Shown here: in pieces, positions 22,598 through 30,755 of the stretch
How positions within the stretch are numbered: the stretch's first letter is position 1
Layout of the letters: every line of letters begins with the position of its first letter
Source: Bacillota bacterium
Lineage (GTDB): Bacteria > Bacillota > Limnochordia > Darwinibacteriales > Darwinibacteriaceae
NCBI GenBank assembly: GCA_029776155.1
Contig: JAKOTU010000055.1
Location: 62,001-126,000 of the forward strand
Direction: 5' to 3'
Length of the DNA: 64,000 nucleotides
Translations under genes and position numbers: made by a program
Notes under the pieces: model-generated
The model's input: the letters and a program-made list of their open reading frames with translations, nothing else
Database searches by the model: none
Told to the model about the DNA's origin: nothing

Positions 22598-23953
22598 CTA
22601 GACACCTGCAACGGCCAATCCGCCGATGATCAGGGAAGGAGCACCCACATTCCCCCGCGCGCCCGGGCTGCCAAACTCCAGGTCTGCGCCAACCACTTCC
22701 ACTTTTTCCAAAAGCTTAAAGAAGTTGCCGGCGATGGTGATCTGTTCCACAGGACGCACAATGCGCCCGCCCTCCACCAGGTACCCGTAGGCCCCCAGGG
22801 AAAAATCACCGGAAACCGGGTTCGCACCCGAGTGGGTTCCCTGTACATTGATGATGATCAGGCCATCCCCCAGGGCTTGAACTAGATCGCCATAGGGCAC
22901 CTGGCCTGGTTGGATGAACAAGTTGGTGGGTGCAATGCCCACGGGTGATTTGAAGGAAGGCCTAGAGGCATTACCCGTAGACTCCACCCCATCTTTCTTG
23001 GCCGTTTTCAGATTGTGTAGATACGTTTTCAACTGGCCCGCCTCAACCACCTGTGTTCTACGGCTGGCCACCCCTTCCCCATCGAAGGGAGCGGATGCCG
23101 CCCCGTCCTCTAGCAGGGGATCATCGACTAAAGTGACCAAGGGGCTGGCAATACTCTGGCCCAGCTTGCCCTGGAGCAGGGAGAGACCCTTCTGCACAGA
23201 CTCGGCGGAAAAGACAGAGGCGAACGTAGCCAAAAGATCCCTAGCCACATCACGGCGCAGCAAGATCCGGTACTCCCCCGAGGCAACAGTGCTGGCTCCC
23301 AACAAGGAGATGGCCTCCTGCACCGCTTCCTGAGCCATCTGCGCGGCCTGGAACTTGGACCAATCCCGGTCCACCACGAACTTGCTTCCCGTTTTCACCT
23401 GTCCATCTTGGCGGGCCAAGGCAGCGATGTAGCTGTAGGCACCATTGGTGGAGTAACCCTGTTCCAGGCCCAGGGTGTTGGCAATGTACACCTCACCCTC
23501 TTCATATCCGGTGAGGGCCTGGGGCACCTTGAACACCCGTTCATCCGCGGCCAAGGCCGCCTTTTCCAGCTCCAGGCAGAACGCCACCCATTCTTGTGGG
23601 GTTAGGCGAGCTAGGTTTTCATTATAGCACACAATCTGGGGATAGTGCCCAGCCCCGGGATAAAACTCCACTTCGTCACTGGACCCACTGATCTGGGCGT
23701 TGGCTTTGGCCCCAGCTACCAGATAGTCCACAGCTCCCTCATCGAGGCTTTCCACATAGGCATAGCCCACCCGGCCCCCAGACTTGGCCCGCAGTCCCAT
23801 GCCCTGTTCCAAGCTCACTCGGTAGTCATCTACTTCTCCTTCAAACACCCTCACCAAGAACCGCTTAGCTCTGGTGGCGTATACCTCCATCTCCTCCAAG
23901 CCGGCGGCCTGCCCGGCGGCAAAGACCCGTTCTTTAAACTCCCGAAAATCCAT
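22598..23953 (-). CDS. pmbA: TldE/PmbA family protein (TldD partner)
   Basis: The 451-residue protein is the non-catalytic or regulatory half of the TldD-TldE heterodimeric metalloprotease. It has the N-terminal VRVFEGEVDDYRVSLEQGMGLRA block, the central AFSSSDE-like and LVDDPLLEDGAASAPFDGEG blocks and the C-terminal GDFSLGAYGYLVEGGRI. The HExxxH motif of TldD is absent, as in all TldE proteins. It lies three bases downstream of tldD, the common operon layout. Confidence 0.92.
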   Translation of the reverse strand: MDFREFKERVFAAGQAAGLEEMEVYATRAKRFLVRVFEGEVDDYRVSLEQGMGLRAKSGGRVGYAYVESLDEGAVDYLVAGAKANAQISGSSDEVEFYPGAGHYPQIVCYNENLARLTPQEWVAFCLELEKAALAADERVFKVPQALTGYEEGEVYIANTLGLEQGYSTNGAYSYIAALARQDGQVKTGSKFVVDRDWSKFQAAQMAQEAVQEAISLLGASTVASGEYRILLRRDVARDLLATFASVFSAESVQKGLSLLQGKLGQSIASPLVTLVDDPLLEDGAASAPFDGEGVASRRTQVVEAGQLKTYLHNLKTAKKDGVESTGNASRPSFKSPVGIAPTNLFIQPGQVPYGDLVQALGDGLIIINVQGTHSGANPVSGDFSLGAYGYLVEGGRIVRPVEQITIAGNFFKLLEKVEVVGADLEFGSPGARGNVGAPSLIIGGLAVAGV

Positions 23954-23956
23954 TGC

Positions 23957-25348
23957 TTAGTTGGCCCCCTTCCGTCCGCCTACCGTGATTTCCGCTACCC
24001 TAATGGTGGGCTGCCCCACATCCGCGGGAATGCTGCCGCTCACCGAACCGCACATGCCCTGACCGGTGGCTAAGTTGGAGGCCACCATGTCAATTTTCTG
24101 CAGGATCTCAGAACCCCGGCCAATCAAAGTGGCGCCGCGCACCGGTTCGGCGATCTTGCCGTTGCGCACCATATATCCTTCGGCCACGGCGAAGTTGAAC
24201 TCTCCGGTGGCAGGGTTCACCGAGCCTCCACCCATGTGCTTCGCATACAACGCATACTCGGTGTTGGCAATAATCTCTTCCCTGGTGGACTCACCCGCGC
24301 AGATGAAGGTGTTGGTCATGCGCGAAGTGGGGGCAAACTTGTAGGATTGGCGCCGAGCATTACCCGTAGGCTCCATGCCCATGCGCCTGGCGTTGAGCCG
24401 GTCAATCATGTAACCTTTAAGTACTCCCTTTTCAATCAGCACATTGCGCCTAGTCTTGGTCCCTTCATCATCGATGTTTTGGGAACCCCAGGCATTGGGA
24501 ATGGTCCCGTCGTCCACAGCGGTTACAAGCTCGCTGGCGATCTTCTGTCCCAGCTTGCCGCTGAACTCAGAAACCCCCTTCGCCACGCTGGTGGCCTCCA
24601 GGCTGTGTCCGCAGGCCTCGTGGAAGATCACACCCCCAAAACCGTTATCGATGATCACCGGGTACCTTCCGCCGGGGGCGTAATCGGCATTAACCATGGT
24701 CACCGCGCTGCGGGCGGCATCCCGGGCAATTTCCTCCACGTCGATGCGTTCAAAAAGCTCGAAACCCAGGTGCCGGCCAGGCCCCCGAAAAGCCGACTGC
24801 TTCTCTCCGTCTTTCGTGGCCACCGCGTTGATGGCAAGACGGGTCCGGATCCTGCGATCCTCGGCCAGGAGTCCTTCGGAGTTGGCAATGAACACGTTTT
24901 GGTCCACGTCCAAATAGTTGATGGCCACTTGGGTGATCTGGTGGTGATAATTGGCCGCGGCCAGATGGGCCCGCTTCATCACGTCCACCTTATCTTGGTG
25001 TTTGATCTGCCTGGGCTCCAGCCGCACCGGGTTTAGCTTTTCCACCGCCATGCGGGCCAGCACCACAGTCCGGCCTGCGGGCGCCCCGGGCAGCGCCGCC
25101 GCAGCCTCCCGCGCGGTCTGCACCAGTCCAGCGCGGCTCACATCATTGGTGTAAGCATAGACGCTCCTGAGGCCCTGGAAAATGCGGATGCCCACCCCAA
25201 AATCCCTGCCGCTCACCGCTTCTTCCACGGCACCATCGAGCATGCGGATCTGGGTGTTGTAGGTATCTTCCATGAATATTTCAGCAAAATCACCGCCTGT
25301 GGATAAGGCGGCCAGCAGCACATCAACAACTACCCGTTCGGAAAGCAA
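23957..25348 (-). CDS. tldD: TldD metalloprotease
   Basis: TldD is the zinc-protease half of TldD/TldE, which trims unfolded or linear peptides, for example microcin precursors and CcdA in E. coli. The 463-residue protein has the HEACGHSLE metal-binding motif (HExxxH), GGVIFHEACGHS preceding it, and AVDDGTIPNAWGSQNIDDEG and VNPATGEFNFAVAEGYMV downstream. The TTG start giving MLSERVVVDVL is preferred because GGGAGGG lies six bases upstream. No precursor peptide substrate is obvious nearby. Confidence 0.93.
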   Translation of the reverse strand: MLSERVVVDVLLAALSTGGDFAEIFMEDTYNTQIRMLDGAVEEAVSGRDFGVGIRIFQGLRSVYAYTNDVSRAGLVQTAREAAAALPGAPAGRTVVLARMAVEKLNPVRLEPRQIKHQDKVDVMKRAHLAAANYHHQITQVAINYLDVDQNVFIANSEGLLAEDRRIRTRLAINAVATKDGEKQSAFRGPGRHLGFELFERIDVEEIARDAARSAVTMVNADYAPGGRYPVIIDNGFGGVIFHEACGHSLEATSVAKGVSEFSGKLGQKIASELVTAVDDGTIPNAWGSQNIDDEGTKTRRNVLIEKGVLKGYMIDRLNARRMGMEPTGNARRQSYKFAPTSRMTNTFICAGESTREEIIANTEYALYAKHMGGGSVNPATGEFNFAVAEGYMVRNGKIAEPVRGATLIGRGSEILQKIDMVASNLATGQGMCGSVSGSIPADVGQPTIRVAEITVGGRKGAN

Positions 25349-25368
25349 ACAAAACCCTCCCACTTCTG

Positions 25369-25377
25369 TGATATAAT
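25369..25377 (+). promoter_or_regulatory. Extended -10 promoter of the small plus-strand gene
   Basis: TGaTATAAT lies 35 bases before the ATG at 25412 and points away from tldD. It has the same extended -10 form as the pgmB promoter. Confidence 0.6.
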
Positions 25378-25411
25378 TATGGCGCTACTCAACCTAGAAA
25401 GGATGTCTTGC

Positions 25412-25597
25412 ATGTCGCCAAGTGACATCATCTGGAGAATAACGGAACGCTTGACTGAACTGCAGGAACTGTGCGCGGAAAGCATCCAGCAGCTGCATCC
25501 CATGAAAAATCTGGACTTAATCTCCAGCATCGAAGAATGCGAGCGACTTTGCCGCACCCAGTTGAACATTATGAACCGCGTGGCTAAGCGCTACTAA
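25412..25597 (+). CDS. Small helical protein, unknown function (61 aa)
   Basis: This 61-residue protein, MSPSDIIWRITERL..., is not one I recognise. It is helical with two cysteines in IEECERLC and a basic C-terminus. An AAAGGA site about eight bases upstream and an extended -10 promoter support expression. The 3' 81 bases overlap the end of the convergent GIY-YIG gene. In-frame start codons up to 25379 exist but lack a ribosome site. Confidence 0.55.
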   Translation: MSPSDIIWRITERLTELQELCAESIQQLHPMKNLDLISSIEECERLCRTQLNIMNRVAKRY

Positions 25598-25972
25598 ATC
25601 CGGTGCCAACCCGGACAGGTGCACCAAATGGGCCGGACAAGAACAGTCGGAAGCCCCGAAATTCCCTGCAGGCAGGGACGCTCCCGGCAGCTGCCGGATA
25701 TGCTCAGCCAAGCGGCACTCAGCATCTTTTGGTGCGCCCAAAAAGACCACGGCACCTAAGCAGTTGGCCTGGGCCCTGAGGTAATCTATGTGCCAGCGCA
25801 GCTTCTTCTCAGCCCGCCGGTGCCGGGCTAAGCGCTGCTGTAGATTGCGTTGGGCGCTGCCCACGTAAGCATAGATACCAGGGGGAAAGGAAAAGGTACC
25901 CAGGCTGCCCACGGCCAAAACAGCCTCTTTGGGCAGATGCAGCCACAGTACGTAGATACCAGAGTTAATCAT
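25517..25972 (-). CDS. GIY-YIG domain protein, DUF123 type
   Basis: The 151-residue protein resembles the DUF123 branch of the GIY-YIG nucleases: GIYVLWLHLPKE, FSFPPGIYAYVGSAQRNLQQRLARH, KLRWHIDYL and the closing SDCSCPAHLVHL. The family usually ends near that last motif; here about 35 extra residues follow, and they overlap the convergent small gene. It is likely a DNA-processing enzyme, but the substrate is not known. Confidence 0.8.
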   Translation of the reverse strand: MINSGIYVLWLHLPKEAVLAVGSLGTFSFPPGIYAYVGSAQRNLQQRLARHRRAEKKLRWHIDYLRAQANCLGAVVFLGAPKDAECRLAEHIRQLPGASLPAGNFGASDCSCPAHLVHLSGLAPDLVALSHAVHNVQLGAAKSLAFFDAGD

Positions 25973-26077
25973 GCCCAGCCCCTTCCCGCTTGTTCTAGTT
26001 TAATTCTCGCCCATGCAGGTTTTTCCTTTAGGGACCAGAAATAATACAGTTATACCAGCAGGATAGGAGGGAATTAG

Positions 26078-27136
26078 GTGGATGTCAAGCAAGTTTTTCG
26101 CACTTTGAGCGAAGCGCCGGGGGTATCAGGCTACGAGCATAACCTGGTGGAGTTGATCAAGCAGGGCTGCCCCTGGGCCGATGAAGTGCGCACAGATAAA
26201 CTGGGCAACCTGATCATGCTCAAAAGGGGCCAAGGGCCAGAACCGCGGCCGAAAGTGATGCTGGCTGCCCACATGGACGAAATCGGGTTGATCATAACAG
26301 ACATCGAGAAAGAGGGCTTTCTGCGCTTCAGCACCATCGGCGGTTTTGACCAGCGGGTGCTTCTAGCCCAGGAGGTAGTGGTGCACGGCAGGCAGGGAGC
26401 CCTTTCGGGTGTGATCGGAGCCAAACCGCCCCACATCCAGGCTCCAGGCGAGCAGAGCAAGGCGGTGAAAATGGAAGATCTGTTCATTGATGCGGGCTTT
26501 GCTGGCAGGGAGGAAGCGGAACAGTTCGTGCAGATAGGTGATCTGGTCACTATTAAGCGCCCAGTAACCGAGCTGCAGGGCTCGTTTTTGGCAGGTAAAG
26601 CCTTTGATGACAGGGCCGGTGTGGCCGCCATCCTAGAGTGTTTCCAGGTTCTTTCCACCGTTGCACACCAAGCCGATGTGTACGGCGTGGCCACTGTGCA
26701 GGAAGAGGTGGGTCTGCGCGGTGCTGTGACCAGTACCTATGGCATCGTCCCTGACATCGGCATTGCCATTGATGTGGGCTTCGGCGATTCTCCCGGGCTG
26801 CCCGAGACGGATACCATCAAGCTCTCCCAGGGCCCAGGCATCGCCATAGGCCCCCACGTCCATCCCAAACTCCACAACCGCATGGTGGAGGTGGCCAAGG
26901 AATGGAACATCAGCTATTCCCTAGATCCCTCTCCCTATCCAGGCGGCACAGACGCTTACGCCATGCAAGTGGCCCGGGCTGGGGTGGCCACCATTCTCCT
27001 GTCCATCCCCCTGCGCTACATGCACACCCCCGTGGAAACCCTTGATTATCAGGATATTAAGAGCACGGGGCGTTTGATGGCCATGTTCATCGCCGGCCTC
27101 GATCATGAATTTGTGGAGGGATTGACATGCTTTTAG
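26078..27136 (+). CDS. M42 family metallo-aminopeptidase (first of three)
   Basis: M42 aminopeptidases form large tetrahedral (TET) particles that degrade peptides in the cytoplasm with two metal ions. The 352-residue protein has all ligands: AAHMDEIG, KAFDDRAG, QEEVGLRGAV, AIDVGFGD and RYMHTP near the C-terminus. Its GTG start follows AGGAGG with seven-base spacing. It overlaps the next M42 gene by ten bases, so the three form one operon. The preferred residues cannot be read from sequence alone. Confidence 0.93.
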   Translation: MDVKQVFRTLSEAPGVSGYEHNLVELIKQGCPWADEVRTDKLGNLIMLKRGQGPEPRPKVMLAAHMDEIGLIITDIEKEGFLRFSTIGGFDQRVLLAQEVVVHGRQGALSGVIGAKPPHIQAPGEQSKAVKMEDLFIDAGFAGREEAEQFVQIGDLVTIKRPVTELQGSFLAGKAFDDRAGVAAILECFQVLSTVAHQADVYGVATVQEEVGLRGAVTSTYGIVPDIGIAIDVGFGDSPGLPETDTIKLSQGPGIAIGPHVHPKLHNRMVEVAKEWNISYSLDPSPYPGGTDAYAMQVARAGVATILLSIPLRYMHTPVETLDYQDIKSTGRLMAMFIAGLDHEFVEGLTCF

Positions 27137-28152
27137 CCCGACTAACCGAAGCCAACGGCGCGCCAGGCCAGGAACATGAAGTGCGCGACTTGATCCGGGC
27201 CGAAGTGGAACCCTATGCCCACGTGGTGAAAACTGACGCCCTGGGCAACCTGTTCGCCATCAAAAACCCCCAGGCTCCCGGGCCCAAAGTGATGATCGCT
27301 GCGCACATGGATGAAGTGGCCCTCATGATTGTGGGGATCGACAAGGACGGCTATCTCAAGTTCCGCCCCATCGGCGGCGTAGATCCCCGCATCTTAGTGG
27401 CTAAGACTGTAGTAGTGGGGAAAAAGAAAACCCCGGGAGTAATCGGCAGCAAACCCATCCACCTGCAGAGGCCCGAGGAACGGGAAAAGCCCTTCACCAT
27501 CCAGGAGATGGTAATCGATATCGGAGCCAAGAGCAAGGAGGAAGCGGAAAAACTGGTCAAGCTGGGCGACATCGCCTATTTCACCACCGCCTACGAAGAA
27601 CTTGCGGGAGGAAGAATTAAGGCTAAAGCCCTGGATGACCGGGTGGGCTGCGCCCTGGCCATCCGCCTGCTCCAGGAAGAGGTATCCTTCCCCTTAATCG
27701 CAGCCTTTACGGTGCAGGAAGAAGTGGGCTTGCGCGGTGCGGGAGTGGCGGCCTACCAAGTGGAACCGGATCTGGCCCTTGTTTTGGAGGGCACCACCGC
27801 CTCTGATGTGCCGGGAACGGACGAACACAGGCAGGCCACAAGCCTGGGTGAAGGGCCGGCTATCACGGTGATGGATCGCTCAGTAATTCCCCATCCCCAG
27901 CTGGTTCAAGAGCTTTTTGCCCTAGCGGCGGAAAAGGGGATCAAAGTCCAAGCGCGGCGGAGCACAGCGGGGGGGACCGATGCGGGTCAGATCCAGCTGT
28001 CTAAAACGGGTGTGAAAGTTGCGGTGATCTCCGTACCCTGCCGCTACATCCATTCACCCGCAGCGGTGATGTGCAAAGACGATTTTGAAGGAGCTTACCA
28101 GCTCGTTAAACACTACTTAGCACGGCTTGAAGAAAGGGCGGGATTAAGTTGA
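27127..28152 (+). CDS. M42 family metallo-aminopeptidase (second of three)
   Basis: The 341-residue protein is a TET-type aminopeptidase with the ligands AAHMDEVA, KALDDRVG, QEEVGLRGAG and RYIHSP. At the third metal position it has LVLEGTTASDVPG with glutamate, whereas its two neighbours have aspartate. A glutamate here is common in the glutamyl-aminopeptidase/endoglucanase-like branch, so it may have a different substrate preference. It begins inside the end of the first gene and shares four bases (TTGA) with the third. Confidence 0.92.
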   Translation: MLLARLTEANGAPGQEHEVRDLIRAEVEPYAHVVKTDALGNLFAIKNPQAPGPKVMIAAHMDEVALMIVGIDKDGYLKFRPIGGVDPRILVAKTVVVGKKKTPGVIGSKPIHLQRPEEREKPFTIQEMVIDIGAKSKEEAEKLVKLGDIAYFTTAYEELAGGRIKAKALDDRVGCALAIRLLQEEVSFPLIAAFTVQEEVGLRGAGVAAYQVEPDLALVLEGTTASDVPGTDEHRQATSLGEGPAITVMDRSVIPHPQLVQELFALAAEKGIKVQARRSTAGGTDAGQIQLSKTGVKVAVISVPCRYIHSPAAVMCKDDFEGAYQLVKHYLARLEERAGLS

Positions 28153-29150
28153 AGGCGATCATCAAGCAGTTGACAGAGGCCTTTGGTCCCTCGGGATACG
28201 AAACGGAAGTAGTTGGTCTGATCCAGGAATTGATCCAAGACCATGTGGATGAGCTGCGCACCGACGTCTTAGGCAACCTGATTGCGGTAAAGCATGGCTC
28301 CAAAGAAGGCAAAAGGATAATGCTGGCGGCTCACACCGATGAAATCGGGGTTGTAATCACCTACATCGACGACAATGGTTTTCTGCGCTTCGCCCCCATC
28401 GGCGGCGTGGGGATCACCACCCTGGTAGGCAACCGGGTCCGCTTTGCCAACGGGACCATCGGCGTAATCTACCAGGAGGGCAAAACGGAGTGGAAAGAGC
28501 TCACTTTAGATAAGTTGTTTATTGATATTGGCGCGGTCAGCAAAGAAGAGGCGGAGCAGAAGGTGCGGGTAGGGGAGTTTGCCATCTTCCACCGGGAGTT
28601 TACCGATCTGGGCAACCGCCTCATTGCCAAGAGCATGGATGACCGCATCGGCTGCGCAGTGCTCATCGAGGCGGCCAGAAGGATTACCCAACCCAAGAAC
28701 ACCCTCTATTTCGTCTTCACCACCCAGGAAGAAGTGGGTCTGCGCGGGGCACGCACAGCCGCTTACGGTCTAGAGCCCGACTTGGGGCTGGCCTTGGACG
28801 TAACCCTAACCGGTGACATGCCTGAAGCTAGGCGCATGGCTGTTACCTTGGGCCAAGGGGCCGCGATTAAGGTGAAGGACTCCTCCCTCATCGCCCATCC
28901 CCGGGTGAAAGACCTTTTGGTAAAGCTGTGCGAGGCCAACAACATACCGTACCAAATGGAGGTACTGGAACGGGGAGGTACCGACGCTGGAGCCATTCAC
29001 TTAACCAAGGCGGGTGTCCCTGCGGGAACCATTTCCATCCCCACCCGTTACGTGCACACTCCCTCAGAAATGGTGGACTTGAGGGATGTCCAGGCCTGCG
29101 TGGATTTGGTGCTGGCTGCCGCCCAGGCGGACCTGGCTGGTATCATCTAG
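28149..29150 (+). CDS. M42 family metallo-aminopeptidase (third of three)
   Basis: The 333-residue protein carries the M42 ligand set AAHTDEIG, KSMDDRIG, QEEVGLRGAR, ALDVTLTGD and RYVHTPSEM. It starts at a TTG that overlaps the preceding stop codon, so it depends on coupled translation. It ends 16 bases before a strong hairpin shared with the convergent glpQ-like gene. With its two neighbours it could form mixed dodecamers, as reported for archaeal TET enzymes. Confidence 0.92.
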   Translation: MKAIIKQLTEAFGPSGYETEVVGLIQELIQDHVDELRTDVLGNLIAVKHGSKEGKRIMLAAHTDEIGVVITYIDDNGFLRFAPIGGVGITTLVGNRVRFANGTIGVIYQEGKTEWKELTLDKLFIDIGAVSKEEAEQKVRVGEFAIFHREFTDLGNRLIAKSMDDRIGCAVLIEAARRITQPKNTLYFVFTTQEEVGLRGARTAAYGLEPDLGLALDVTLTGDMPEARRMAVTLGQGAAIKVKDSSLIAHPRVKDLLVKLCEANNIPYQMEVLERGGTDAGAIHLTKAGVPAGTISIPTRYVHTPSEMVDLRDVQACVDLVLAAAQADLAGII

Positions 29151-29166
29151 CATACAAGAAAGACCG

Positions 29167-29190
29167 AGAGCTGCTCCTGGGAGCAGCTCT
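29167..29190. terminator. Bidirectional terminator between M42 genes and glpQ-like gene
   Basis: AGAGCTGCTCC and GGAGCAGCTCT form a perfect 11-bp stem with a two-base gap. Towards the plus side CCTTCGCTTT follows, and towards the minus side CGGTCTTTCTTG. It sits between convergent genes. Confidence 0.75.
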
Positions 29191-29198
29191 CCTTCGCT

Positions 29199-29930
29199 TT
29201 AGTGGCCAGTTTGGATCAAGCTCTTGACCTTTTCGGGCTGATTGGTCACAATTCCGTCCACGCGGCACTGCTTCATCCGCTCAACATCCGCCTCTTCATC
29301 TACTGTCCACACATTAACCATCATTCCATTCTGCTGCGCCGCGGTGATGATCTCCGGAATCACGCCGTGGTAGTAGGGATGCAGAATGGTAGCCCCGATG
29401 CTCTTGGCATACACCCACGGGTTAACCAAGGCCGACATATACAGAATCGCCGTGCGAGACTGTGGCTTCAGGCCGATTATGTGTGCCAGCGCGTAATGGT
29501 TAAACGATGAGATGATGGTGCGCTCCCAGCGGTCATACTTATCCAGCAGCGCGACCAGCTTTTCGTTCATGGGCTCAAATCCCAGACCCGTTTTGATCTC
29601 GATGTTCAGCAACACATCCTTCCCCTTGAGCAGATCCAACACTTGCCTTAGGGTGGGCACGGTCTCCCCGGCAAACTCGGGACCGTACCAGGAGCCCGCA
29701 TCCAGCTTCTTCAAGTCCTCCAGGGTGTAAGAGCTTATGCGTCCCGTCCCATCGGTGGTACGATCCACCGTCTCATCGTGAATCACCACGATCTCGCCGT
29801 CTTTCGTTAAGTGGACATCCAGTTCGATTCCATCTGCTCCAGCGGCTAGAGCCAGTTCAAAGGCTGCCATGGTATTCTCGGGTGCTTTCCCCGAATAACC
29901 ACGATGTGCTATTACGATCACACTCATCAT
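29199..29930 (-). CDS. Glycerophosphodiester phosphodiesterase
   Basis: This GDPD-type enzyme hydrolyses glycerophosphodiesters from phospholipid turnover to glycerol 3-phosphate and an alcohol. The 243-residue protein lacks a signal peptide and is probably cytoplasmic. It has the catalytic pair in AHRGYSGKAPENTMAAF, the acidic metal ligands in ADGIELDVHLTKDGEIVVIHDETVD cut by family spacing, and VNVWTVDEE near the end. The ATG overlaps the dapF stop (ATGATGA), and a second ATG one codon later is equally good. Confidence 0.92.
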   Translation of the reverse strand: MMSVIVIAHRGYSGKAPENTMAAFELALAAGADGIELDVHLTKDGEIVVIHDETVDRTTDGTGRISSYTLEDLKKLDAGSWYGPEFAGETVPTLRQVLDLLKGKDVLLNIEIKTGLGFEPMNEKLVALLDKYDRWERTIISSFNHYALAHIIGLKPQSRTAILYMSALVNPWVYAKSIGATILHPYYHGVIPEIITAAQQNGMMVNVWTVDEEADVERMKQCRVDGIVTNQPEKVKSLIQTGH

Positions 29931-30742
29931 CTCCCGCTTTTTAGTGCTTCTAGGTCTATGCTGCCGGCGTAGACTCGCGCAGCCGGTCCAGACATAAACA
30001 CAGGATTCCCCTCCGCCCACTCAATGGTGAGTTCGCCTCCGGGCAAGGCCACCTGTACAGGGCTAGCGGCAAGACCAAGCCTGACCGCAGTTACCGCAGC
30101 AGCGCAGGCTCCCGTGCCGCAGGCCAAGGTGGGGCCTGCTCCCCGCTCCCACACCCTAACTTTAATCCTGCTCTGGTCCAGCACTTGGACGAACTCAATA
30201 TTGGCTTTCTGGGGCCAGACTGGATGATTCTCCAGGGTGGGCCCCCACATAGCCAGATTGACCCCCTCCACATCATCCACGAACACCACCGCGTGGGGGT
30301 TGCCCATGGAAACGGGATGGCAGATCCATTCCTGGCCTGCGGCGGCAATCCGTACAGTTTTACCCACGCCAAAGGGAAAATCGGGCGCGCCCATGTTCAC
30401 CCTGTACAGACCCCCCACAACCTCTACTTCCTTGACTCCGGCTAGGGTCTTGATGCGCAGCACAGGGCCCCGGACCAGCCCCTGGCGCAGCAGGTAGTCC
30501 GCCAGGCAGCGCACTGCGTTGCCGCACATTTCTGCTTCGGAGCCATCGGCATTGAAGATACGCATGGCAAAGAGATCCCCATCTCTAAGGATCAACACCA
30601 GGCCATCTGCCCCGATTCCGAAGTGGCGGTGACAGAGCATTCTGGCAAGCTCTTCGCCCCGGGACAGCAGATCTCCTCCGAAGTCTTCCAACAAAATGAA
30701 ATCGTTACCCAGTCCATGATACTTGGTAAAGGCGTGTTCCAC
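29927..30742 (-). CDS. dapF: Diaminopimelate epimerase
   Basis: DapF interconverts LL- and meso-diaminopimelate for lysine and peptidoglycan synthesis. The 271-residue protein has both catalytic cysteines: MCGNAVRC in the first half and ACGTGACAAA in the second. The N-terminus is FTKYHGLGNDFIL. The GTG start (MEHAFTKYHG) follows AGGAGGGG with seven-base spacing; longer readings overlap the upstream aminotransferase. It is translationally coupled to the phosphodiesterase gene downstream. Confidence 0.96.
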   Translation of the reverse strand: MEHAFTKYHGLGNDFILLEDFGGDLLSRGEELARMLCHRHFGIGADGLVLILRDGDLFAMRIFNADGSEAEMCGNAVRCLADYLLRQGLVRGPVLRIKTLAGVKEVEVVGGLYRVNMGAPDFPFGVGKTVRIAAAGQEWICHPVSMGNPHAVVFVDDVEGVNLAMWGPTLENHPVWPQKANIEFVQVLDQSRIKVRVWERGAGPTLACGTGACAAAVTAVRLGLAASPVQVALPGGELTIEWAEGNPVFMSGPAARVYAGSIDLEALKSGR

Positions 30743-30755
30743 GCGCGCTCCCCTC

